Of a stretch of 39,740 nucleotides of DNA, positions 23,614 to 32,087 are shown one piece after another. A model generated the notes under the pieces. It was not told where the DNA came from, did no database searches, and worked only from the letters and a program-made list of their open reading frames with translations. Position 1 is the first letter of the stretch; the number at the start of each line of letters is the position of its first letter. Origin of the DNA: Muribaculaceae bacterium Isolate-104 (HZI). GTDB taxonomy: Bacteria; Bacteroidota; Bacteroidia; Bacteroidales; Muribaculaceae. The stretch is taken from positions 1-39,740 of the forward strand of contig RIBJ01000045.1 of NCBI GenBank assembly GCA_003762715.1. Reading direction: 5' to 3'. Made by a program: the position numbers and the translations under genes.

Positions 23614-26147
23614 GTCGCACCTTCCCTTCTCGCCTGTGCCATCATGCGGATAGCCATTTCGAGGTTGCCTCCGAGTTTGGCGGCGAGCCGCTGCACCTCG
23701 ACCTTCTCCGTCTCTTCAGTGGTGTAGCAGTAGTATTCCTCACCCGACACCTCCGTGGCATAGACTGCGGATTGTGTGCCTCCGAGTCCAATCCACACCT
23801 CTTTATATAGTCGGCTTGGATTGTTCGCCATATTGATACTGAGAATCTGGGCTTTCTCCTTGTCGGTGAGACCGAGCAACTCCTGAATCTGGTCGAAACG
23901 GTTCATGTATTTGCGCTGATCCAGAAGTATCTTGCAGTCGGAGTTGTTGATGATGGTTTCTTTCACAATCGGCGACGAGATAATATCGTCAACCTCCTGT
24001 GTAACTACCACAGCCTCACCGAAATACTTGCGGACGGTCTTGAACATATACTTCAGATACTCGCTCATAGTGCTGGTTGACAATGCTTTCCATGCCTCCT
24101 CACAGATAAGGACTTTGCGGATACCTTTGAGCCTTCGCATCTTGTTTATGAAAGCCTCCATGATGATGATTGTCACCACCGGGAAAAGTTCCTTGTTGTC
24201 CTTTACTTGGTCAATTTCAAAGACTACGAAGCGTTTGTTGAGCAAATCTACGTTCTCCTTTGAGTTGAGAAGGAAGTCAAAACGGCCTCCGTGATAGTAT
24301 TGCCGCAGCGTAGTCAGGAAATTGTCAATGTCGAAGTCCTGTCTGTAGATGGGGATCGGACGGTTTGCCATTTCAACCTTATATTCGTCGCGCATGAACT
24401 CATAGAATGAGTTGAAGCAGGGGACGATTTCCTTGTCTTTCGCCATCTTGTCGAGGAACATTGACAATGCCGAGCCTAACTCACCGGATTCCGTTTTCGT
24501 CACCCTGTCATCCTCAGATTTCCAGAGGGTCAGCAGCAGCGTCTTGATGGAGTCTTTCTTCTCCACATCGAACACTCCATCATCAGTAAAAAACGGATTG
24601 AATGATATGGGATTATCCTCCGTATAGGTGTAGTAAATCCCGTCTTCACCGTGGGTACGGTTGTGGATCAGATTACACAGACCTTCGTATGAATTACCCG
24701 TATCAATAAGCAATATATGCGAGCCTTGCTCGTAATATTGTCGTACAAGGTGGTTGGTGAAGAATGACTTTCCGCTACCCGATGGTCCCAAGATGAACTT
24801 GTTGCGGTTGGTGGTTATGCCGCGCTTCATCGGTTCATCGGAGATGTCGAGATGCACCGGCTTTCCTGTCAGCCTGTCCACCATCTTTATTCCGAATGGA
24901 GATAGTGATGAGCGGTAGTTGGTCTCGGCAGTGAAGAAGCAAACGGCAGGCTCAATGAAAGTGTAGAAACTTTCCTCCGCCGGGAAGTCTGCCTCATTGC
25001 CGGGCATCGCCGACCAGAACAGTGTCGGGCAGTCGATGGTATTGTGCCGGGGCATACACCCCATTGTCGCCAGCTGACCACCGACCTCGTTCTTGATCCG
25101 TCGCAATTCCTCAGCATCATCTGACCAAGCCATGATGTTGCAATGGCAGCGCACCGAGATAAGGCTGTAAGAATGAGCCTCGTTGAGATAACGGTCTATC
25201 CATTCCTTGTTGATTGCATTGCTACGGCTGTACTTCGAGAGGGAATTCATATTCCTTGCAGTCTTCTCAAACCTTGCCAAGTTCTCGTCATGGTCATCAA
25301 TCAGGATATACTGATTGTAGATATGGTTGCAGGGAAGAAGTAACCCCACGGGGGAAGCGAAGCTCAATCGGCAGTCAGAGCGGTCAGTCGATAACCGCTC
25401 ATATCGGTTGTCGGTGCTGACTTTGCCGGGCAGATCATTTGTGTCAGAAAGCGTGTGAAGGCACAGCATCTTATCTCCAATTCTCATCTCCTTCGCCGAG
25501 AGGTCAATGTCTTCAAGGCAATTTACATCACCCATTGACAGCGACATATACCGTTCAATCAATCCGGATGAATTGTCCGTGCCAACAATTTCATCATCGG
25601 TCAGGCGACGCAGCTTGATATAGCCTGTGTCGTTGATGATTCGCTCAAACTGTTCGACTGACTCCATGAACTTCACCACCATCTCATGATTCAGTTCCTT
25701 TGGAGTGAGCCTTCCTCTGCATAGTGTTGAGAAGTTGCTCTGCTGGCGCATCCTCTCCTTCGTTGTCTTGGTAAGGAACAGGTAGCATTTGTGGGCGAGA
25801 TATGGCCGCTCGTTGAAGTGACGTTCAAAACTCCGGTCAAGGAATGATAAATCCTCGTTCTTGGCAGAGCCAAGCGACTTCGTCGATGACTGGAGTTCCG
25901 GCTTGTAGGTCTCGCTCATGAACCAGTCCTGCTTATGAACCACCGAGAAGTGAGGCAACACCTTGATTGCCTTGCACCATGCGGCGTGCATTGACTCATA
26001 TTCGGCAGAGGTTACGGTGAAAAGTTCCGGGAGGCTCACCTCAAAGGCCACGGTGATGTCCGCGTCCTTTGAGATGATGCAACCGTGTTCCACCGCAAGC
26101 AGCGGGAGTTTTGATTCCAGCGTTGTAGCTCGTAGTGTGTTTCTCAT
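23610..26147 (-). CDS. traG: TraG, VirB4-type conjugation ATPase
   Basis: This 845-aa protein has a Walker A motif GPSGSGKS near residue 455 and a Walker B KVLICEEAW near 690. The flanking sequence (IDTGNSYEGLCNLI, VVVTQEVDDIISSPIVKETI) belongs to TraG of Bacteroides conjugative transposons, the VirB4/TrbE-like motor that powers channel assembly and substrate transfer. The length is normal and no frameshift is seen. It overlaps traF upstream and the small TM gene downstream by 4 bases each. Confidence 0.95.
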   Translation of the reverse strand: MRNTLRATTLESKLPLLAVEHGCIISKDADITVAFEVSLPELFTVTSAEYESMHAAWCKAIKVLPHFSVVHKQDWFMSETYKPELQSSTKSLGSAKNEDLSFLDRSFERHFNERPYLAHKCYLFLTKTTKERMRQQSNFSTLCRGRLTPKELNHEMVVKFMESVEQFERIINDTGYIKLRRLTDDEIVGTDNSSGLIERYMSLSMGDVNCLEDIDLSAKEMRIGDKMLCLHTLSDTNDLPGKVSTDNRYERLSTDRSDCRLSFASPVGLLLPCNHIYNQYILIDDHDENLARFEKTARNMNSLSKYSRSNAINKEWIDRYLNEAHSYSLISVRCHCNIMAWSDDAEELRRIKNEVGGQLATMGCMPRHNTIDCPTLFWSAMPGNEADFPAEESFYTFIEPAVCFFTAETNYRSSLSPFGIKMVDRLTGKPVHLDISDEPMKRGITTNRNKFILGPSGSGKSFFTNHLVRQYYEQGSHILLIDTGNSYEGLCNLIHNRTHGEDGIYYTYTEDNPISFNPFFTDDGVFDVEKKDSIKTLLLTLWKSEDDRVTKTESGELGSALSMFLDKMAKDKEIVPCFNSFYEFMRDEYKVEMANRPIPIYRQDFDIDNFLTTLRQYYHGGRFDFLLNSKENVDLLNKRFVVFEIDQVKDNKELFPVVTIIIMEAFINKMRRLKGIRKVLICEEAWKALSTSTMSEYLKYMFKTVRKYFGEAVVVTQEVDDIISSPIVKETIINNSDCKILLDQRKYMNRFDQIQELLGLTDKEKAQILSINMANNPSRLYKEVWIGLGGTQSAVYATEVSGEEYYCYTTEETEKVEVQRLAAKLGGNLEMAIRMMAQARREGAT

Positions 26148-26464
26148 TTTCTTTTACTCCTGATTAGTCGTGTGAGGCGGAGGCGGTTGATGATGTAACG
26201 CGGATGGTATTTCACAGCCGACAGTTTCATCAGACCATATTCGCCATACTTGGCATTGAGGTGGAAGGTGAGCCACACAAGGATTGAGGTTGCCGTGACA
26301 CCGAAACCGATGCAGATCCATTGTGATATTCCTATGATATACATGATGACGAACACCACGAACATTGCCAATAGACCTCCGGCAAAGATGAACAGATACT
26401 GCGCTTTCAATCCTTTGTATTCCACCGACCTTCCAATACCTTTGTTGATATTGTACTCAGCCAT
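26144..26464 (-). CDS. traF: TraF (DUF4133)
   Basis: This 106-aa protein, starting MAEYNINKGIGRSVEYKGLK, has two TM helices and a basic end (RLTRLIRSKRK), fitting TraF/DUF4133, a VirB3-like subunit. A longer open frame exists upstream, but this start is preferred because its ATG overlaps the traE stop by one base and because family members begin here. Confidence 0.92.
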   Translation of the reverse strand: MAEYNINKGIGRSVEYKGLKAQYLFIFAGGLLAMFVVFVIMYIIGISQWICIGFGVTATSILVWLTFHLNAKYGEYGLMKLSAVKYHPRYIINRLRLTRLIRSKRK

Positions 26465-26802
26465 CAGAGGAAGAATGAGCGGAGGATTGTGGCGGCTACA
26501 ATCAGGAAGATACAGGCACCGAACCATGAGGCGGCAGTCTTGCTGGTGTCGGGGTCGCCACTCGACCATTTGGAGTAAACCTTGATGCCGCCGATGAGAC
26601 CTACAACGGCACCGATTGCGTACACCAATTTCGTCCCTGGGTCAAAATAGGAGGTGACCATTGAGGTGGCTTCATTGATGCCACTCAGACCGTTACCGGC
26701 AGCGGACGCACGGGTTACGCTGAGAAGCGCGGTGAGAAGTGCCAGAGTCAGACGGCACTTGATAATTGAGAGTTTATCTTTTAAATATTTGATGGGATTC
26801 AT
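26464..26802 (-). CDS. traE: TraE (DUF4134)
   Basis: This 112-aa protein has an N-terminal signal/TM segment and two further hydrophobic helices. The sequence SYFDPGTKLVYAIGAVVGLI and IKVYSKWSSGDPDTSKTAAS is diagnostic for TraE/DUF4134, a VirB2-like pilin candidate of CTnDOT-type systems. It follows traD with a gap of 13 bases. Confidence 0.93.
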   Translation of the reverse strand: MNPIKYLKDKLSIIKCRLTLALLTALLSVTRASAAGNGLSGINEATSMVTSYFDPGTKLVYAIGAVVGLIGGIKVYSKWSSGDPDTSKTAASWFGACIFLIVAATILRSFFL

Positions 26803-26815
26803 CTTGTTGTAGAGG

Positions 26816-27523
26816 TTAAGGTTTGGATTTTGGGATAAAATCAGAGATTATAAACTCGTCGAATGAATTGACTGAGACCTTTTCAGGAGCGGTTGTCTCA
26901 ACCTTTACTCCAAGGGCTTCAACCTTACGTTGGCACTCATCGAGTTTATCAAGGATGTATCGGGGAATATGATCCATCAGTTCGGTATTCTTGAAATTCG
27001 CAAAGACGCGAACCACATACTGATGTTCCTCTGTTGTCGGCTCAGTCTTACGGCCAAGAATCAATTCAGCACGGGCAAGTTCATCGAAGTCAGCGCCTGT
27101 AGCATTGGGAGTAGCGATGGAATCATCACTGTCTGATATTTCATCAGCAATGCGCTGGTCTGTCTCAAATGCAGCTTTTATCTCTTCCGGGGAGAGTTGG
27201 GCAGGTTGTACAGACGATTCTGTTTCGTCAAACTCAACATCTTCAATGTCCATCTCTTCAAGAAACTCAGAGACTGCATTTTCAGATGCTTTCGCGGCAA
27301 TCCTGCGTACATCATCCATTGAGAATTTGCTTTTGCCGACACCTGCCTTGCGTGCTGGTGCGGATGTAGGCTCATGCTCTGTTACATCTTTGGGATTCTC
27401 ATCTGCATCGACATTCTTATCAACTGATTGATTGGTTTTGTACCTCTTCAGAAAATCTATGGCAAATAGGACGATGAAACCCATGTTGAGCATGAATACC
27501 ACTGAAAGAAGTATATCTCTCAT
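26816..27523 (-). CDS. traD: TraD-position membrane protein
   Basis: This 235-aa protein has one N-terminal TM helix (about 4-24), then a long acidic, disordered cytoplasmic region (Asp/Glu-rich 34-150), and a more ordered end with VVRVFANFKNTELMDHIPRYI. It occupies the traD position between traC and traE of CTnDOT-like operons; the symbol rests on position more than on motifs. Its start overlaps the traC stop by 4 bases. Confidence 0.7.
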   Translation of the reverse strand: MRDILLSVVFMLNMGFIVLFAIDFLKRYKTNQSVDKNVDADENPKDVTEHEPTSAPARKAGVGKSKFSMDDVRRIAAKASENAVSEFLEEMDIEDVEFDETESSVQPAQLSPEEIKAAFETDQRIADEISDSDDSIATPNATGADFDELARAELILGRKTEPTTEEHQYVVRVFANFKNTELMDHIPRYILDKLDECQRKVEALGVKVETTAPEKVSVNSFDEFIISDFIPKSKP

Positions 27524-28047
27524 GGCTGACTGTTAAAAACATCAGACTTCATGGATTCAAGCAACTCTTTGTTCTCTGCAAGGTGCGTCTTGATGATTGC
27601 CTCTGCGAATGATCCGATGGTGACACCATTATCGGTCCAAGATGCGATTTGCTTCAGAGCATCTGCACAGTCAGCATCAAGATGTACCCACGCCTCATTG
27701 CGAGACTCAATACTGGGTTGCAGATATTGTTCTGCATACTTCTCGTATGTTGGCTGGAACTTTTCAAGGTCACCGACAAGTATCTTGTTATACATTGCCC
27801 GACGCATATATTCGTGCAGGAACTTGTATTCCTTGAGATGGTCGGTGATGACAGCGCTCACGTATGCCCGAACAGTAGTGCCACCCATTGCAATCAGATT
27901 GACAACGTCCTTGATTTCTTCAAGCATATCGGTGGTGACACCAATGCAGCGTTGGTGACGAATCGGCCGCCGGGTAAAATACTTCCGAGCATATTCATCT
28001 TTTGTCCAGAATGAGATACCGGATTTATTGGAAGAATTGTTATTCAT
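27520..28047 (-). CDS. traC: TraC-position protein with duplicated DUF3408-like unit
   Basis: This 175-aa soluble protein has two repeats of a beta-helix-helix unit resembling the DUF3408 pattern. Copy 1 (about 34-82) is CIGVTTDMLEEIKDVVNL then AYVSAVITDHLKEYKFL. Copy 2 (about 122-168) is WVHLDADCADALKQIASW then SFAEAIIKTHLAENKELL. The units resemble ribbon-helix-helix DNA-binding folds, so it may regulate the operon or act in the relaxosome; this is inference. It overlaps traB by 8 bases. Confidence 0.7.
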   Translation of the reverse strand: MNNNSSNKSGISFWTKDEYARKYFTRRPIRHQRCIGVTTDMLEEIKDVVNLIAMGGTTVRAYVSAVITDHLKEYKFLHEYMRRAMYNKILVGDLEKFQPTYEKYAEQYLQPSIESRNEAWVHLDADCADALKQIASWTDNGVTIGSFAEAIIKTHLAENKELLESMKSDVFNSQP

Positions 28048-28498
28048 CGTTTTGGTTAAAAGGGTTTGGTGTTGACTGCCTGCTCATCATGCCATTGATT
28101 AGCCCTGAGAACTGGGCAAAATGGTATTCAAGCAGGTTGTGAATGAAAACCGACAATGGGAACCGGTCATAGCCTTCTCCGAAGCAGCGCATAAGAGCCT
28201 TCAACTTTTTGCAGTCATCACGGCTGACGTAATAGGTCTTGCCATATCGCATTGACTCACCAAGGTTGGGTCGAAGAAAAATCTCCTGATACTCCAATGG
28301 TGTCATCTCCACATCATTGTCCCGGCTCTGTAAAATGATACTCTCAGCTTCTCTTTCATTATTTTGTGCCTTTTCCACCGTGGTGAGTTCGGCTTTCGCT
28401 TCGGTAGTCCCTCGGTCTCCTTTTCGTTGAGGTGATACGGGCTTGTATGAGTCGAGGAAATTGTCGGGTGTAATCTCGCCATTGTTCTTCTTCGTCAT
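28040..28498 (-). CDS. traB: TraB (DUF3408)
   Basis: This 152-aa protein has a disordered N-terminal half and a C-terminal DUF3408 domain (YYVSRDDCKKLKALMRCF and LSVFIHNLLEYHFAQF). These domains are common just after traA in Bacteroides elements and may be ribbon-helix-helix-like DNA-binding proteins. It follows traA with a gap of 4 bases. Confidence 0.85.
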   Translation of the reverse strand: MTKKNNGEITPDNFLDSYKPVSPQRKGDRGTTEAKAELTTVEKAQNNEREAESIILQSRDNDVEMTPLEYQEIFLRPNLGESMRYGKTYYVSRDDCKKLKALMRCFGEGYDRFPLSVFIHNLLEYHFAQFSGLINGMMSRQSTPNPFNQNDE

Positions 28499-28502
28499 AG
28501 CG

Positions 28503-29261
28503 TTACATTGCAGTGATTTTTAGAAACTCATCGACCAGTTCCTCAACACCGCTTCCACGGAGCTGTGTCTTGTCTGGCGGTATCAGAGTTGACCGGAAGA
28601 TAGCGCGTTTGAGTTCTCGGCTTCCCTCACGGCGGAAACGGACACTATTGGGTAGGCGAGTCTCCATCACATTGATGTTCAGTTCTGCCATGAATTCATC
28701 GTAGATACGATAAAGTTCAGTGCGTTCACGTGGGTCAACCATATTCCAGACTACACTAAGTTGGCGGATAGCGGAATTGCCGGGCGTAATCAGAGCATTG
28801 TTGACATAGTTGCAGAAACTGATGCCGCTTTCGAGTGCGTATCTGTCTGCTGTCATGGGGCAGAAGACATAATGCACATTGCGCAGTATGTCCACAACAT
28901 CAAAGTTGTTGATTGTGCCGTGAAGGTCGAAGAACAAAAAATCAGGGATACTGTTTCCGTCGAGGTACTCCTGAGCGGTGGCCAGTGCATCGTTGAGCGA
29001 TGACATCAGAATCGGATATGCCCGTTTCTGAGTTTTCTGGAACACATCGAAAACCTGCTTGCGTAGAAATTCACTTTCCTCGCAATCCTTGATTTCCCTC
29101 TCCCTTTCGAGATAGAGGCTATGCTGGGGTGAGTCGCAATCCACCACGGCCACTTCGTAGCCTTTGACGAAATGCAGGTAGCTTGCGAGAAGAACGGTAA
29201 GGGTTGATTTGCCGACACCTCCTTTCTGAGAGGACACGGCAACGAGAATGGGTTTATTCAT
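28503..29261 (-). CDS. traA: TraA, ParA/MinD-type ATPase
   Basis: This 252-aa protein starts MNKPILVAVSSQKGGVGKST, with the deviant Walker A KGGVGKST at residues 13-20. Later come the Walker A' strand VAVVDCDSPQHS and the Walker B strand FLFFDLHG. It is the first gene of the tra operon and may position transfer components or DNA. An in-frame ATG 19 codons upstream exists but would add a non-conserved tail; the chosen start puts the P-loop where the family has it. Confidence 0.92.
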   Translation of the reverse strand: MNKPILVAVSSQKGGVGKSTLTVLLASYLHFVKGYEVAVVDCDSPQHSLYLEREREIKDCEESEFLRKQVFDVFQKTQKRAYPILMSSLNDALATAQEYLDGNSIPDFLFFDLHGTINNFDVVDILRNVHYVFCPMTADRYALESGISFCNYVNNALITPGNSAIRQLSVVWNMVDPRERTELYRIYDEFMAELNINVMETRLPNSVRFRREGSRELKRAIFRSTLIPPDKTQLRGSGVEELVDEFLKITAM

Positions 29262-29309
29262 CTCAACATGTGTTAAGGGTGAAACTTCAGTTGCATAATC
29301 GCCTGACCG

Positions 29310-29835
29310 CATTTTCACTCAGTTGAGCAGGCATCTGATTGGTTGACTGCCCATATAGGCGAGCAGACAATCAGTTGATTGGTTGAAGCCCTGACTAATC
29401 AGAACATCAACTAATCAGTTGACCAATCACGTAATTACGCAATCGGTTGATTGATTGGGTATGGCTTCAGTCAAGCGGAGATGTGATTAACCAGTTAATC
29501 AATCATGCAGTCAATCGCAATCCTGCCGATTTCGGCATTAGCGGTATTGACGTTCTGACTAATCAATCAGGCACACAATCACCCGGCTGACGAGGCAGGC
29601 ACACAATCAGTTGATTGAGGCTTTACCCGGTCAATCTATCAGATGAGTAATCAATTGGGTGGGAAACCGATTGGATAATTATTCGGGACCGGCAACACTA
29701 CATTGCCAAATGGATCCAAACGGTGGTCAGAGGGGCGGTAACATTTACCATCCACGCATAAGTCAAGACTTACTGCGCTGAAAATCAATAGTGCATTGAC
29801 GATGCTTTAATCAATTGCTTGATTGGCTAATCAGT
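29310..29835. repeat. Dense TGATTG/CAATCA repeat region between tra and mob operons
   Basis: About 525 bases without a gene are full of short, overlapping copies of CAATCA / TGATTG / GGTTGA in both orientations, for example around 29336-29347, 29368-29390, 29395-29450, 29490-29520, 29560-29617 and 29808-29835. Such iteron-like clusters are typical of protein-loading sites for replication, partition (traA is ParA-like) or oriT/relaxosome assembly. The sequence gives no clear period, so a canonical iteron array is not proven. Confidence 0.65.
29568..29617 (+). repeat. Exact repeats within the iteron-like region
   Basis: CAGGCACACAATCA occurs at 29568-29581 and 29596-29609, 28 bases apart. The palindrome CAATCAGTTGATTG is found at 29604-29617 and again at 29368-29381. 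These are the longest exact repeats noticed in the region and the best candidates for protein-binding sites. Confidence 0.7.
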
Positions 29836-30050
29836 CATGCGACCAAAAAATCATAGTATTAAAAGAGAATTCTCGTGTCAATAGGTTCAGGATTTTTGCC
29901 CCTGATGAGAGGGCGTTTCCTGTCGTTGACGGTGCAAAGTAAGGCATAATTCCCGGTTCCGACCAAACATTTTTGGCCGGATATAGCACAAGGTTGTACA
30001 TGTATATCTCGGTATATATTTCGTATAGCACCACCACCGGAAAACTCATA
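29640..30050. other. Gene-free stretch with an imperfect hairpin upstream of the mob promoter
   Basis: Apart from the last repeats (to 29835) this stretch shows one imperfect inverted repeat, CCGACCAAA (29959-29967) with TTTGGCCGG (29972-29980). It is 72 bases upstream of the mob promoter box and could be an operator. Short open frames here look random. No other signal is seen. Confidence 0.35.
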
Positions 30051-30051
30051 G

Positions 30052-30059
30052 TAACTTTG
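30052..30059 (+). promoter_or_regulatory. Promoter of the mob operon
   Basis: TAACTTTG matches the Bacteroidetes -7 consensus, in a G-TAACTTTG-C context. It points to mobA, whose ATG lies about 280 bases downstream, leaving an unusually long leader that contains a terminator-like hairpin and other hairpins. Confidence 0.65.
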
Positions 30060-30095
30060 CATCGAGCAACCGAAGCAAGTTCTTCAGTGCATCAA

Positions 30096-30132
30096 AGGCT
30101 CATCCAATCGGGACCGGATAGAGCCTCTTTTT
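30096..30132 (+). terminator. Terminator-like hairpin in the mob leader (possible attenuator)
   Basis: AGGCTC-ATCC pairs with GGAT-(A)-GAGCCT to give a 10-bp stem with one bulged A, directly followed by CTTTTT. It lies about 30 bases after the expected start of the mob transcript and 215 bases before mobA. A terminator here would stop most transcripts unless read through, so it may control mob expression by attenuation. Confidence 0.6.
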
Positions 30133-30182
30133 ACAGGTTACTTTCTTTATAAGGATTGTGTCCACAAAGACACAGCAAGGTG

Positions 30183-30232
30183 TCCAAACAGTTACCGTTT
30201 GGATTTCGGGTAACTCTGCCGTTACCACGAAA
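30183..30232 (+). other. Candidate oriT hairpin pair
   Basis: There are two adjacent inverted repeats: TCCAAAC (30183-30189)/GTTTGGA (30197-30203), and TTTCG-GGTAAC (30204-30214)/GTTACC-A-CGAAA (30221-30232). A GC-rich block (about 30236-30275) follows. Paired hairpins just upstream of mobA/mobB are where oriT is expected in Bacteroidales elements. The nick site cannot be identified by eye. Confidence 0.45.
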
Positions 30233-30347
30233 TGACCTTGCCGTGCCGGGGGCTTGGGACCGCTCCAAAGTCGCAATCCCCATAGAAAACCTGCGGTGCC
30301 ATAAGAATGAATAGAGCTCGTTGCGCAATCCCAAAAACAGAAATACA

Positions 30348-30770
30348 ATGAAATCAGATAAAACCGTGGGACGACCTCAGTCGCCCAACAGATGCACCCA
30401 TTGCGTCATGGTGAGGTTTGATGACCTCGAATTTGACGCTTTACAGCGCATGATGGAAAAGGCCGGCGAAACCGTAAAGGCCACTTTCATCAAGCAGCAC
30501 CTCGCCAATAAGCCTTTCAAGGTGCTTGTGACTGACAAGACCCTCAGCCTTTACACAGCAAAGTTGGGCGAATTTTTCGCCCAGTTCCGCACGTTGGGGG
30601 TCAATTATAACATAGTGGTAAGGGAACTCCGCACCGGATTCAATGAGAAAAAGGCTCTCAGCCTTCTTTATAATCTGGAGAAAGCTACTCGCGACATGAT
30701 AAAAATCATGGAGGAGGTAAAGGAACTTACCCAGAAATTTGATGAGGCATGGTCGCAAAAATCAGTATAG
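30348..30770 (+). CDS. mobA: MobA, relaxosome accessory protein
   Basis: This 140-aa basic protein starts MKSDKTVGRPQSPNRCTHCV. It carries a ribbon-helix-helix-like N-terminal region (MVRFDDLEFDALQRMMEKAG) and a C-terminal helix pair typical of MobC/MobA accessory factors (QFRTLGVNYNIVVRELRTGF). It would bind oriT and help the relaxase. A TTG nine codons upstream is in frame but the ATG is preferred. It overlaps mobB by 22 bases. Confidence 0.87.
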   Translation: MKSDKTVGRPQSPNRCTHCVMVRFDDLEFDALQRMMEKAGETVKATFIKQHLANKPFKVLVTDKTLSLYTAKLGEFFAQFRTLGVNYNIVVRELRTGFNEKKALSLLYNLEKATRDMIKIMEEVKELTQKFDEAWSQKSV

Positions 30771-32065
30771 GTTCTTCTCTCTACGGAGCAATCTCATATA
30801 ACGGGGAGAAAATCAATGAAGCAAAAGGGAGGATTCTCGGCTCTAACAAGGTCGTGATTCCTCCCGATGGTCACGTTGATGTCGCACGTATGGTTGAGGA
30901 CTTCAAGAGTTTCATGCCGAAAATGGGTCGAACAAAAAAGCCTGTATTGCATATCTCATTTAATCCGCACCCCGATGATAGACTCACCGACCAAGATTTT
31001 GAAATCTTGGCCCGTGAGTACCTTGACAAACTGGGATTCGGAGAGCAGCCGTGGGTAATGTATAAGCACGAGGACATCGACCGTCACCATATACATATAG
31101 TGACCGTCAATGTCAACGAGCAGGGCAAACGTCTTAATCAGGCTTTCCTGTTCCGACGGAGCAAGAAAATAACAAGTGATCTTGAAGAAAAATATCATCT
31201 CCATAAGGCCCAACGAGAAAGAATTACGCCGGATACTCCCATTATCAAACTTGACCCTGCTGGCGATATAAAGCGACAGCTCGCCAATATTGTCAAACTT
31301 GTCGGTATGCGTTGGCAGTTCCAGACCTTGGGCGAATACAACGCCATTCTCTCCTTATATAATATAAGGTGTGAGGCAACTGACGGTAAGGTAAATGGTC
31401 GCGAGTATCATGGATTGGTATATTTTGCCACTAATGATGCTGGAGAGACTATCGCCAATCCCTTCAAGGCTTCGAGGCTTGGCAAGTTTGCAAGTCGTTC
31501 AGCAGTCGAGAATAAGTTCGAGAGGTCAGCGACGAGCATCAATCTCAAACCGTCAAGAAGAATCATCTCGTCAGTTATCAATGACTCCTCCGGCAAGGAT
31601 GATTTCATTGCCAAACTTAGGGAGAAAGGTATTGATATTCTCATCCGTGAGAATAATGATGGTAGAATCTATGGAGTCACTTTCATTGACCACAATACCC
31701 ATACAGTTCTCAATGGCTCACGACTTGGCAGAGAGTTCTCGGCAAATGCCCTTGAACGTTGGTTCAACGGTGACGGTCAGAAGCCTCAAATCACAATGCC
31801 TAATCAGTCCAATGTACCGAACCGGACACAATCGACAAGTCAGACGCAATCAGGAGGTACAGCATCTTCAAACAGTTCTTCAAACCATCAAAACAATCAA
31901 GCAAGTCAACAGACATCTTCTTATTCAACCGACTTTGACCAACCTTCACTTCCCGGATTGGATCTGTTCCAGCTCGGTCCCGGCTTCGATGCCGAACAGG
32001 AGGCTATGAACCGAGAAATGGAGCGTCGCAAGAGAAAGAAGAAACGCCGTGGCCCACATTTGTAA
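30749..32065 (+). CDS. mobB: MobB, relaxase
   Basis: This 438-aa protein is a relaxase/mobilisation nuclease (PF03432 type). The N-terminal YGAISYNGEK carries the likely nucleophile Tyr, and YKHEDIDRHHIHIVTVNV (about residues 105-122) is the metal-binding three-His motif III. It nicks oriT, attaches covalently to the 5' end and pilots the strand. The C-terminal 100 residues are low complexity (Ser/Gln/Asn/Thr) and end in a basic KKRR patch. The start overlaps mobA, so the two are translated together. Confidence 0.93.
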   Translation: MVAKISIGSSLYGAISYNGEKINEAKGRILGSNKVVIPPDGHVDVARMVEDFKSFMPKMGRTKKPVLHISFNPHPDDRLTDQDFEILAREYLDKLGFGEQPWVMYKHEDIDRHHIHIVTVNVNEQGKRLNQAFLFRRSKKITSDLEEKYHLHKAQRERITPDTPIIKLDPAGDIKRQLANIVKLVGMRWQFQTLGEYNAILSLYNIRCEATDGKVNGREYHGLVYFATNDAGETIANPFKASRLGKFASRSAVENKFERSATSINLKPSRRIISSVINDSSGKDDFIAKLREKGIDILIRENNDGRIYGVTFIDHNTHTVLNGSRLGREFSANALERWFNGDGQKPQITMPNQSNVPNRTQSTSQTQSGGTASSNSSSNHQNNQASQQTSSYSTDFDQPSLPGLDLFQLGPGFDAEQEAMNREMERRKRKKKRRGPHL

Positions 32066-32087
32066 AATCACTTAACACCCGATAAAA

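Noticed and set aside
23117-23620. Longer 167-aa start for the gene before traI
   Set aside because: The extra N-terminal part overlaps the coupled small TM gene in another frame and looks non-coding; the GTG at 23464 fits the operon better.
29310-29835. CRISPR array
   Set aside because: Repeats are very short, irregularly spaced and in both orientations, with no cas genes nearby.
29831-30348. Several 60-80 aa minus-strand open frames between the repeat field and mobA
   Set aside because: They overlap the mob promoter, leader hairpins and each other, with no recognisable domain or coupling.
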